In this document: in pieces, positions 41,749 through 52,790 of the stretch
Numbering within the stretch: position 1 is the stretch's first letter
How the letters are laid out: each line of letters opens with the position of its first letter
DNA from: Reticulitermes speratus
Taxonomy: Eukaryota; Arthropoda; Insecta; Blattodea; Rhinotermitidae
Length of the DNA: 64,000 bases
Assembly: GCA_021186555.1 (NCBI GenBank)
Contig: JAJKFL010000005.1
Span: 23,624,635 to 23,688,634 of the forward strand
Direction of reading: 5' to 3'
Notes under the pieces: model-generated
Database searches by the model: none
What the model saw: only the letters and a program-made list of their open reading frames with translations
What the model was told of the DNA's origin: nothing
Program-made: the position numbers and the translations under genes

Positions 41749-43385
41749 TTTTACAAACAAGGCTGTTAAGACCAAACTGGAGAAAGGAAATTCCATTAGA
41801 TTAGGTTCATTGTAAGCTTGGATTTGAATTTGATGTGTCAAAACGGTACATGAATTGACTTTGGACAAATCAAGAACAAGTATTGGAATGAATGGCAATA
41901 AAAACTACAAGATATTTTATATGCATACCTGTGTCAACATGTAGAGTATATTTTAAAAACGTGTCCTGAATATTTTTCAGTTCCATTAGTACAAAAAATT
42001 TAACATATAGATGTAATAAGTATCTTTCTGTCTTTGTTTCTAGAGAGAATGCTGTGCTGATCTTAAGATGACTGATTTCATACCAGCTAATGTTTGTGGT
42101 TGAAAAAGATATCCTCCGATCAGGGATGGAAATATCCAAGATATTATCAACATTCACAGCAATACTAAATATTTTTATACATTGTAAAAGTCTTCTTACC
42201 ATTGTAAGCTTTCTAATAAACATGAAGATAAACCATTATGTAGTTGAAGATGTCACATACTCCTTCCTCCAGGCATCGAAAGATTGGAGAGCAGTGAACA
42301 TTCTTGTATAAATATTCATTCACACGCTCATTCAAACTGAAAAACACCTAAAAGAAATTTCACACTGTATTAGGTTATATAAATGTATTTGTGTACCACT
42401 TTTCTCATTCTCACTATAATTATTTTCTGTATGCCTTATGCACAGTGCAGACTGCTGAAGCCTTTAAACACTGGAAAGTATAAGTAGAAATATTTTAAAT
42501 CCTGGCTGAATAATTCGGATGAATTCTTTTACACAAGGCTGTAATTCATATCAGAATGCTTGTGAAGAACATTTAAATAAAAAGGAATTTGCTTGATTTT
42601 TTTAAATTAAATTTTAATTGAGGTTGTGTCTGGTTATGAATTTGGTGAATTGCCAGGCATTCAGTTGTAAGCATACAAATAACATTCAATAAAGATGACA
42701 CATAAAGATATTCTTCACTGTAATGAAACGAATTTTATCATGTCCATCACAAGTTAAACTAACCTAATGTATGACGTATTTTTGTAATGTATAAATAACA
42801 ATTTTGGCAAAGCATTATTGACTTTCAAATATTCACTTTTGAAAGTTGTATATTGAAGCTGTGGAAATAGAGTACTCTTACAAAGAGCAACATATCAGGA
42901 ATGAAAAACTTAGGATGAAATGTAATCAGAATATGTTAAAATTGAATTTTCTACTTGATGTATGATGTTTTATTCCACCAGGAAGACTGTTCTCTGTGTG
43001 GTTATCTGTTTTCAGCAAAAATCTAAACTATTATATTTAGAATGAAATTGCATGCACATTAGTAAAAATTTCCTCATTTAATTCTATTGATATAAATAGT
43101 TATACCACATTTAACTGTAACATCATTTCCTTTAAATCTTGTCAGTCTTGTATTTGTCATGTCACCATGACCTTAGTTTTAGGAAAGGATCTAAAGTAGA
43201 CTTTAAGCATTGTATGGTTAACATTGTGGGCACTCAGGAGAGGAAGCATATGAAAACAAATACTGGAGTGGGAGAAAATATGATTATTTATATGAGGTGA
43301 ATCACATTTACTTTTAAAAATGGACAAATGCAACCACTAATATCACATTATTTTAAGTTTATCTGAAGTGTGTCAGGTTAGTGTT
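41749..43385. other. AT-rich non-coding DNA
   Basis: No supported gene. A minus-strand frame at 41870-42223 and a plus-strand frame at 42090-42311 are short, of low-information composition and without recognised motifs. This may be intron or intergenic DNA. Confidence 0.5.
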
Positions 43386-43415
43386 GGGGGTGCGGGGGTG
43401 GGGGTGGGGGTGAGG
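43386..43415 (+). other. G-quadruplex motif
   Basis: Four runs of five G (GGGGGTGCGGGGG then TGGGGGTGGGGG) with loops of 1-3 nt lie in otherwise AT-rich DNA. Confidence 0.7.
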
Positions 43416-45257
43416 CAACAATTGTTTAGGAATATGTACAAGTTTATAAGAACTGATTCAGTAAGATTGTTTCCTTTTTATTTTCCTTTTGTCAAATCAC
43501 GTTTATAACGTTAATATTTCTAAAGTAATAGAACTTGTTTAAAACTTTTTATGGGGATTTCAGGCAGTGACAGAATAAAAAAACACTAAGAAAATAGTTT
43601 TATTATGTCCCACATTCTCTGTTATGATGTGTGTTTAAAATAATACCAGTTTTGAATATTACAGTGTTTTGAAGGGTTAATGAATCTGATGCATTGATAT
43701 TATATATTTTCTGCCAAAGTATATAATAATTTAGTTGTGTAATAATAAGTTCAGTGTATATACCATGCTGACAGCTAGTTTGTGATCATCCAGATGTAAC
43801 AAGGTTTTGGATTTAGAACTTAAATCTAAGTTATGTTATCATCTTAAAGCATATTAACGTATATAGTAACGTATGTAGTTTGGCAATTTATGTGCTGCCA
43901 TTTAAGTTATTTTAATATGTTTACAATAAGTAATGTGGTTGGATATATTATTCACAAAATGATGTAGACCTATGCTTTCATCGACAATCTATACTATGCA
44001 GTAATGAATTAATGATTAAATTAATCAACGTCAATCTTTTTTCAATTCGGGTGACAAGCCTTTTTTCTATTCAGTGATTGTATCATATATACATTATTCT
44101 AATAATGTCACCAAACTAACTACAAATGCTTCTAATCACTTATAATCGAATTAAATCATATAAAATGTCTTTATATTGTTTACCATTTATGAACTAAAGA
44201 GCAAAATCATTATTATTATTAGTATAATTATTATTATCATTATTATTATTTTTTGGTGAAACAGTGGGAGGTAGACATGTTCAGGGGAGTGTCTTGCCTA
44301 GACTACAACGTATGGAAGGGTGCATATATCGGAGGTATGACAGCAACAACAACAACAACAATAATAACATGATGACAACACACGAACAAGTCCTACCTAT
44401 TCAATCTGTCCTCTCCACATTCAGTGCACTACAACTGGATAAGGATGAAGGGGAGAATTCTGACATTACTACATATCCATTTTAAGTTCCAATAAATTGG
44501 GCCAGTCCAATGTATAATATTTTTAAAGTATTATGTAGTTAACGTTTCATTATTGAGCATTATGATGTCACTTCACAAGTGCAAAATATTTGTTTGTTCC
44601 TATATTCTAACAGTTTAGTTGGTGCTGGACATTCACACACACACACACTGCAATGTGGGTTGCCCTCTGCAAGGAGTGTGCACTGGACCACTAATTTATG
44701 TATGCTTCATTGACCAATAAAAGCATCTCCTTCAGAGTCTGCCAACAAAACATAATTCTGAGTATTTGCTAAGGAACTGAAGCTGAATAAAGTTATTAGT
44801 TTTGACTCAGAAATCCACTTTGCAGTTCTGTTCCATGGTTGTAATTCAGAAGTACTCATTCAATCTGCCTGAATAAAGTGCATAATGTCAGTGATGAAAT
44901 ATGTTAACACTTATGTCAAAGATTTATGTAACACATTTGTTAGTTTGGCTTTAAATTTTGATGCATTTAGAGCAAAACCAATGTATACAGTATGTGGACA
45001 CATGTAATAATATATAGCAGATGAAAGATAAGTAAAACTAAGCCAGTGGACTCCCGAACTGTACCACTCTCAAACCCCTGTTCATTGAATAGCATCCGTT
45101 CCAATTAATTTCTCTCTTACATGCCTCTTTCACTCTGTCCATATAGCCGCTTCACTTTCACAATTCTACACAACCAAATGTATGCAGAGTGTCTTGACAA
45201 TTTCACTTCTGAAAAGAGAGAAAGCAAGTTAATGCATCTGACTTCTGAAAAGAAAGA
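43416..45257. other. AT-rich non-coding DNA with microsatellites
   Basis: ATT-rich tract at 44206-44252, CAA/AAT tract at 44343-44369, and an AC tract at about 44634-44649. The short plus-strand frame across 44264-44485 is mostly the CAA tract and is not called as a gene. An imperfect direct repeat (ACTTCTGAAAAGA) occurs at about 45206 and 45241. Confidence 0.5.
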
Positions 45258-45559
45258 GTAAAGCAATCCCATTACAGGCCTGGACAGGCCCTTAGGGTTC
45301 CAGGAGGTTGAGGCTACCAGATTTCTAGACAACTGTCACATGAAGGTGGTAAGGTTGTCAGCCGTACGCACTGGCCGCCTTACCCCCCAGGAAATATTCC
45401 TGGTACGCATTTCTGTTAGAGGCTGAGTGGACCCCAGGGCCATATTGCGACCGAAAGGATTATGTCGATGAAAAATTCCAATGACACCATCGGGAATCGA
45501 ACCCACGACCTTCCGGCTTGTAGCGCAGTGCCTCACCAAACTGGGCCACTGCGTGCCCC
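45258..45559 (-). mobile_element. tRNA-derived SINE (family 2), minus strand
   Basis: Read on minus it starts GGGGCACGCAGTGGCCCAG. The A box region is AGTTTGGTGAGGCACTGCGC and the B box is GTGGGTTCGATTCCCG. The body includes CGACATAATCCTTTCGG, CCCTGGGGTCCACTCAGC and GGCTGACAACCTTACCACC, and the tail is GGGATTGCTTTAC. It is a near twin of 48686-48970. No confident target duplication was seen. Confidence 0.85.
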
Positions 45560-45755
45560 GAAGAATAATGTATAATTATACATTCCATGCCAATGGAAAT
45601 GGGCACCAGTTATTTTTCTAAAATTAAGACAGAGCACGATTTTGTAAAATTGCTTTATCATAATTTGTGGTGTAACAAACGGCACTAGGACAGGGTTTTC
45701 TTCGAGTACTTCAGTTTTTCCCTGTCAGTATCATTCCGCCAATGCTCCATACACA

Positions 45756-45806
45756 TTCGTTCAATTCATTCATTCATTCATTCATTCATTCATTCATTCA
45801 TTCATT
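45756..45806 (+). repeat. (ATTC)n microsatellite
   Basis: About ten ATTC units with one imperfect unit at the right end. Confidence 0.9.
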
Positions 45807-48050
45807 GTTCACTCATTTATCACCGACGCTATACAAATCTAGCAATTGACGGTGTCTTTACATAACACACACACACGCACGCACACTTCCATACACACTG
45901 TAATTACACTATGCTAGGAAGAACCTTTTACTGTTTGCTGTAAACGCAATGGGTTCACGTGTTTTAGCTCGGGAGCCACTGAACTCAGCGTTTTAGAATC
46001 TTTTGTTCAAGATGTACGCATTGTTTTGAGACAGGTGAATGCACTATAACTGTTGCCTACAATATGCATCTTGTTTCTTGCTGGACCATTACGGATGCAT
46101 ATGTGGTTATTCTCAGAGTAACGTAAAAGATGCAGACAGTATCATGTAACTGAAAATGGGTCACAAACATTCCACCGGCTATGTCCAGTGTCTTCATGAT
46201 ATTCAAAGTAAACTTTATTGCTTGAACAGCGTATTCGCCACTTTCACTCGTCAACACAATCAATCCTTAGACACAAAGAATTCAAATTACTGGCATTTTA
46301 AGTGTACTAATGACTAAATTTCTGCCACTAACTCATTTACTGAAATAACGTAACCCATTACAAAATACTTTGATAAACCTATGTATTCCGGTATATATTA
46401 AGAAGTGAAATAAATCGTGTCGAATGGAATCGACTGTGTCCCTTGAAACTGTCGAATTTACTAAAAAAAATGTGTTCCTAATTATATAACGCTTTATGTG
46501 GAGGTCATGCTGTCTGTCCGTTCGTTCGTCCATCCTTCCGTCTCCCTACATTATGTCAGCCCTTAAAACATTGGACACATTTATTTAAATTTTACCAAAA
46601 TCTGTCCAGCAATTATAATTTTCATTGATATAGACGCATATGGAAGTCCAAGGCCATAGTAACCTTAATAAACTGCAGTGAACGAAATTGGGAATTTTCA
46701 GTATTTCATTATCGAGTGCATTCTTTCCAATCGTATGTTGCCTTTACAGTAGGATAAAAACTGAAATATTGTAATCGTAGAATATATGTAAGGTATTTGT
46801 TACGACGCAGCCTTTCAATCTTATTTTCGTGCCATTTCGAAAGACAGGTAACATGCCTAAGAGCAAAATAACTGTGTCTTCCTCCACAGTACAACAGTAC
46901 CCATATAATTGAAGTTTTAAAAATAGTCTTAAACAAATCAGTTTCATGTAATGTGGAAAGAGGGAAATATCAAAAACTAATTTATGTTAATGCTATACGA
47001 AGAAGAAAAAAAATCATCGAAGAAAAAATTGTCTTCGGAAATTAATTTTTATACATACACATTGTGTATATATACTACAAAAATTACAAGTCCATTAGAG
47101 GATTACTAGTTCTGGGTGTTCTTTCTTTTTATTCTTGATATTGAACTGAGCACGAATCAGGTGTGTTTGCGTGTTCAACAAGTACTTCCGTAAATTCCGT
47201 CTAGCTTTGTACCTGTTACATATTCAGGGGCATTTCTGGCGAATACAAAGCAACTACAGTGTCATCTACCACAGTGTTTGTTATAGTGGTGCTGCACCCA
47301 CAAAGAGAAAAATAATAACCCTATGATTATACCTGTCCTTCTACCACACTTTAACATTCACTGACAGTTACAGAACCTATGAAAGGAAGTCAGTTTGTTA
47401 ATAATACATTAGTTTTTCTTATAACAGTACAGAGAAGACAATTTACATGTTGGAGACTTCCTTATTCCATGATAATAATAATAATAGTAATATGTGCATA
47501 CAGTGTTTTAAGATTTTCTTTATACATTTTTAATGTTGAGCACACGTTCTTTATGATTTTCAGAGGAGACATTTTAGTTGTCAGTTTTTCCAGTAGATGT
47601 CACGTATCACTGACTAATTTTATATCATTTGAAGGGCCGTTTTTACGAAATGAAAGATCTCGTTCCTATAATGCAACTGGGACCGTAACAATCATTAGGC
47701 CTATCTCTCTATCCATGTAATATCTCTATACTGCCACTGATTAACAAATGAAAAATTGTCTGTATCTTCTTTTGTCGTTGATTCAGATTCATCACGTGAA
47801 CAATGAAACATTCTGTAACATGATTGTTACATTTCGTCTGTTTAGTTTCAAATATTTGGTTCACTGTATATAACAATGGAGTATCACTATATGTAGTGCT
47901 CGCAGAGCGCTGTATTTTTCATTACAGTCATATAATGACATTTGCCAGAACATCTTCGGAACACACCACTCTTCTGGAAGAAGAAACTTTCCATATATAT
48001 TTTGTAAAGAAATTACCAAATCCCCATAAAAAAATCAATTCCTCGGGTCC
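45807..48050. other. Non-coding DNA, including the likely 3' UTR of nAChR beta1
   Basis: No second gene is supported. On the minus strand downstream of the receptor stop codon, AATAAA at 47133-47128 is a candidate polyadenylation signal. Where the transcript ends is not determined. Confidence 0.4.
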
Positions 48051-48215
48051 TCATTTCCCTCGATAAATCTCTATTATTCGGTCTTGATCCACATATTCGA
48101 ATATATGTGGCGCATCCATGAGGATTCCGATAGTTCCTGCTGTCGTTACTAGGAAGAAGATGTAAAGCTGAAGCCTGTCGATTACCATGGCGACGTACTT
48201 CCAGTCTTCCCGAAT
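48051..48215 (-). CDS. nAChRbeta1: Nicotinic acetylcholine receptor beta1 subunit, terminal coding exon
   Basis: The 54 residues encoded here begin IREDWKYVAMVIDRLQLY and end DQDRIIEIYRGK before TGA at 48053-48051. This is the end of insect nAChR beta1: the amphipathic MA helix boundary (EDWKYVAMVIDR), transmembrane segment M4 (about LQLYIFFLVTTAGTIGILM) and the short extracellular tail DAPHIFEYVDQDR. The exon starts in phase 0 at 48215, directly after a good splice acceptor (TTTTGTGTTCCAG on minus). The reading frame is clean. nAChR beta1 is a subunit of pentameric cation channels at insect cholinergic synapses. Upstream exons (ligand-binding domain, M1-M3, cytoplasmic loop) should lie at higher coordinates; I could not recognise any up to 64000, implying a long intron. 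The exact subunit rests on remembered C-terminal sequence. Confidence 0.87.
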   Translation of the reverse strand: MREDWKYVAMVIDRLQLYIFFLVTTAGTIGILMDAPHIFEYVDQDRIIEIYRGK

Positions 48216-48230
48216 CTGGAACACAAAATA
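48203..48230 (-). promoter_or_regulatory. Splice acceptor of the last nAChR exon
   Basis: Minus strand: pyrimidine-biased TTTTGTGTTCCAG ending at 48216, followed by ATTCGGGAAGACTGG. It sets the start of the exon at 48215; the frame continuing upstream of it is intronic. Confidence 0.8.
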
Positions 48231-48685
48231 ATATTCATGTAACCGCAGTAACAAGAACGTATAGATGTTCTCCAGCTTGAGTATACATATTTTCCTTGAG
48301 CCTTCTTTTCTATGTTGTACACCCCATTAATTGTAATTTTCATTGATTGGATAAAATGGTAATTTGTCCCTGACATTCCAAAAACTTTAAATGCAGCAGG
48401 TAAAGTTACAGATTAAAAGAGAAATATTAAAATTTTGTAACTGGCGGATTTCTACATAAATATAATCACAATTCGAATAAAGATCTACAACTGGAAATGA
48501 GTACACTGCTCCTCCGTTTACGCGGATTCAGGTTACGCTGTTCATCTAAGCGCCGTTATAACTTAAACTGGTGTGTGCGCTAGTTCCTTTTGTGGTCCTA
48601 TGTGACGGGCAACATAGGCTGCACCAGCACCTCCCACATCGGTATGTACTTTTTCACCCAATTCAAAGGGCTAATTGTTTAATAG

Positions 48686-48970
48686 GGGGCACGCGGTGGC
48701 TCAGTTGGTTGAGGCACTGCGCTACAAACCGGAACCGATTGTGTGTCACTGGATTTTTTCATTGACATAATCGTTTCGGTCGCACTATGGCCCTGGGGTC
48801 GACTCAGCCTCTAACAGAAATGAGTACCGGGAAACTTTCTTGGGGGGTAAAGGCGGCCGGTGCGTAGGGCTGACAACCTTACCACCTTCATGTGCCGATT
48901 GTCTAAAAACCTGGGAGCCTCGACCTCCTGGAGGCCTAAGGGCCTGTAATGGGATTGCTTTACCTTTTTT
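48686..48970 (+). mobile_element. tRNA-derived SINE (family 2), plus strand, with target-site duplication
   Basis: Head GGGGCACGCGGTGGCTCAG with A box TGGCTCAGTTGG and a degraded B box. The body is shared with 45258-45559, and the tail is GGGATTGCTTTACC followed by T-rich sequence. A 14-bp duplication, TAATTGTTTAATAG, flanks it at 48672-48685 and 48971-48984. It lies in the presumed intron of nAChR beta1, antisense to that gene. Confidence 0.9.
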
Positions 48971-49246
48971 TAATTGTTTAATAGTGTCTATTATTGACGT
49001 TACGTATTCCACCAAATTCTCAGTTTAATTTTTTTTTTACTCTATAATGATCAACATGTCTATTTAAATATCTGCAACGTTTCCATTCGTTGTAACGTTG
49101 TTCCTATTAGAAAACGGGTTTTGGTTTACACGGTACCTGTTTAAAGGACAGTTTTCAGGGAAGCATATCTTAAGCCGAGGAAGCAGTGTACTGGGGAAGA
49201 TGAAGTAGATTTTGTACGTATGTAAGAAATGGAAGAATAAAGTAAA

Positions 49247-49318
49247 AAGTATAGAAAAGCTCCTTGCCTTGATGTATTAAATGCAGAATTATTCAAGAAT
49301 GAAGGGATATCTCTTTAA
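49247..49318 (+). pseudogene. LINE reverse transcriptase micro-fragment
   Basis: The frame encodes KYRKAPCLDVLNAELFKNEG, corresponding to the conserved KAPG.DG.NAELFK block of LINE reverse transcriptases. Flanking sequence is too decayed to place in a clade; it is not from the Jockey copies above (whose block reads KAPGQNGIPN). Confidence 0.45.
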
Positions 49319-52300
49319 CAAGAGCCTTTGTTTTTTTACAAATACATGTTCGAAGAAATGTAAAACAGGCGTGCAAAAACAAAGCACCGAATATTTATTG
49401 ATACATGCTTCAAAATAGGCATATTAATAAATGTAACATATACAAAGACATAAGCTTAATAAATATGTGACAGATTTTTAATAAATGCAAATTCTAATTT
49501 AATTCAAATAACATGAGAACAAAGTGGACTTTTACCTGACCTATCGCACACCGCTAATCTATTTACAATAAAAGGACTACAAAAATGGAAAGAACAAAAT
49601 TAACCAAAATACAACAGTACGTGGTAACACTGAAGGCAAATAAAGAAAAATAAAGTGAATAATAATAAATTAAGGCTTAATAGAAGACAATATTTTTTCT
49701 GTCAGATTTTTTAACATTGTTCTTGACAGCCTCCTGAAAGGACAGAAAAAGGAGACTGACTTAAGAATTAAAATAAGGAAGGGCCGTTATTAAACACGTC
49801 ACTGCAGTGCGCGAATCAGATTTTGAAAGAAGAGAGCCAGGATATGCGGCAACGATCAGTTTACAATTTACGGATTATTGGTAAAATGTGTAATCTGAAA
49901 ATTACACTAATAAAGCAAATGTTATGCCTTCAAATGCAAGTTTCTGTTTAGGACTCACACTTGTATAACTAGTGGTAATAATGTGGCAGAACAGGCATCT
50001 CTTTTGAGTTTGGCCTGTCTATCAGGGGAAAAAATAATATACATACATTATACGACGACTTAATGGCACAGTCAGTAAAAGTGTTAGAATGTATAGTACC
50101 TTAGGAAGAAACCTAAAGGCTAGATGAGGGAGAGAAACAAAGCAGACATTTTATAAAAAGTAGCACTACTGAGGTTGCTGTACATGGAGGTGAATCTTAG
50201 ACATTGACAGCAAGAGGTATGAATAAATTTTCAATATAGTCAGTCATATAGGGAAGGATTTTGAAAAATTTTGAAAGGTTCATTGGCGCACTCAAGAGGG
50301 GCTGCCGGGCTGAGGACCCCACCCCCTAATTGGCAGATGACTAGTACACGGAATACTGAAGGGTAAAATTTGTATCGAAAAATTCGTAGTGTCAAAAACT
50401 GCTTTGTATGAAGAAGAAGAATTGAGGGACTGTGCTACTTTTCGGGAAGATGGAAATACAAAGGGTGAAGTAAACATTACTCCTGCCAAAATGACGCCTT
50501 TTGTGTTCTTAGTGAAACCGACAGGTATGATTCAGCCAGTTGGCCAGATTTGTTATATTATAAGACCACTGGCTTGTTAATTGGAAGAGGTCCTTTACAA
50601 GTATTAAGTACTGATTTTGACTTTCCTAAGACCAGTGACAACCGGCAGTTTCTGAAAAATTCTGTACGCGAAAATTGCGGAAAGGAGAGAATATTCAAAG
50701 AAATTCTTTAATTTACTCTAAGAAACTAACGCCCTTATCTTTTTTTGCTTCTGATGCAAATTTTAAGGCTAAAAGGCGGCAGTCAAACTGAAAAACACTT
50801 CAGTTTCTAAGATTATTAGAAGTCTCCTTCGCGAACATATGAATAGCTTATAAGATCATGTTAACGGTACCAGTTACCGCAGCGACAGGATAGCGGGGTT
50901 TTTCAAAATAGAAAATAATTAAGAATTATATGAGGACAAATGTGGCTGTAGAGATGGTAGATGGACTCGCGTTCTTGTCCTTCGAGATAGAAGTAGCAAC
51001 AAACATAAATTACAATGTCCCATTTGGATTTCGTGTGGGCAGCGCGATGCTGATGGGTGCGTCGTAGTTAAAAATAAATTTAAGTGGGATAACTTCACTG
51101 TAATCTAAAAGAAACAGGAAAATGTGCATTCTTGAATATATATGCAACATTATGTCATCATTATTGTGAAATGCCCAGGCTACAGGATTTTAATTTTTGT
51201 GTCATAAAAGGGTGGGGGGTTGCGCAAAGATTGGAATTAAAATTATTAGTATAAACCTGAAAACACAGCTGGTAAACGAAAGATAGACGAACACAGACAA
51301 AACTTCATAAGCAATCTTGATAGAACAAACAGTGAAAGAAGAGTAAATGGGAAGCTACAGTTTAAACTGAATGGAAGCCGCGACTGATAAAGACCTTGAA
51401 AACAAAGGAAAGAGGATGTGAAGTCGGAGCCAGGATTGATTGCCTGCACCGCGAAGCGAAGAAGAGGGTAAGGAGAAAGAAGGAGAAGAAGAAGACGAAG
51501 AAGGAGGAGGAAGTAATTGTACTATCATCAAACAGATTACAGTACCAACATATATCCTTCTTGAAATAGTCACGATGTCGAAATATATTTGACACAGAAA
51601 TCCTCTCGCAGCCCAAACGATGTCAATTTTCCAGTCCAAGAACACAGTAACGAAGGTAAAATTTGATCAATTAGTAGTGTGACAATTTTGGTAGCATAAA
51701 ATCCAAAATACTTTCGCTAATAATTTACTAAAGTTATTGTGATACCGGATATGTGAGCATGAAGGGATAGGTACGGCCGAACATACATTACTGAAGAGAG
51801 AGCAGCAAAATACCTTTCTGAATAAAATACAATTTTGAAGTATTTCAATATTGTGTTCATTTTGAACAAGAGAGTTAATATTCTACTGCTGAAACTGACA
51901 CGCGTTTCGCCACAGTTATTTAATTCCTGAACTGGCCCCCGTTCGAATCAATTTGAGATCCCTGGCTTGAACGTTTATGATTCCGGTCTTCTGGGATAAG
52001 GTATTGCGTAGCTCAGCAAGTGGGACCCAACTTTTCGAAGGAAAGACAGTAATCACTTAAACCCTCGATTACTGCTCCGTGAAAATCTCAAACCTCCCAT
52101 ACTTGAATATTGTCACATTGAAAACAAATGTTTAGCTGCTGTAAATTATTACAATCATCTATATACATAATATAAAATTAATTTAAAAATTGTGTCAAGT
52201 AATTTGAAAATAATTTAACGAATTGAAATTAAAAGTAATATACTTATCATTAATGTATTTATACTGATCACAGCGCCGAACTATTTTAAAACCACGTAAA

Positions 52301-52479
52301 TATGGGTAGTGACCCTTACAGTATTCCCATCTGTTACTCTATCCAGATAGTCGTGATTTTGCGGCTTATTTAAGACAATGCATTAAATACTTTTGACCTA
52401 ATATTAAGTCAATATTATGATCCTAGCATTTGGCGAAGAAAAGAAAATAGGACCAACTTTTTTTCCTGCAGTGTGTACA
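49319..52479. other. AT-rich non-coding DNA
   Basis: Nothing supported as a gene. A purine-rich tract (AAGAAGGAGAAGAAGAAG) lies at about 51453-51513 and creates spurious minus-strand serine/phenylalanine-rich frames. Confidence 0.5.
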
Positions 52480-52790
52480 TATATAGTGCTGGGGAGGGTG
52501 CGGTCGAATTGGGAGCATGCGCGTAAGGCTCACATCAGGGCTGCACGGACCGACCCGGGATCAATGAGACATATATCCCCCCAACTCCCGACACTGGGTT
52601 CAATTCCAACAAGGGTCAAACTACACAATGAAACTGTCAAACATCACCTAATATTCTAGCGGTACAGCTCCACTATTTCTTAACCTCGGCACTAGATGGG
52701 AATGAGTGGCCAGCCTCAGGCTCCAGCCATTTTGTCTTCAGGGAAAGATCCCGGTAGCCATTGAATGTAGGGCACAATGCTTAATTTGAA
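52480..52790 (+). repeat. Possible SINE-like or low-copy repeat
   Basis: A more GC-rich island in AT-rich DNA with a B-box-like CACTGGGTTCAATTCC near 52598-52613. No second copy is in the window, so repeat status is unproven. Confidence 0.25.

Noticed and set aside
42090-42311. Short plus-strand frame ending QASKDWRAVNILV as a terminal exon
   Set aside because: An acceptor-like AG precedes it, but length and composition are no better than chance and no homologue came to mind.
44255-44485. Host exon after an acceptor-like TTTGGTGAAACAG
   Set aside because: The open stretch is short, runs into a CAA/AAT microsatellite, and no family was recognised.
51355-51645. Minus-strand serine/phenylalanine-rich frames
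   Set aside because: Produced by a GAA/GGA purine tract on the plus strand.
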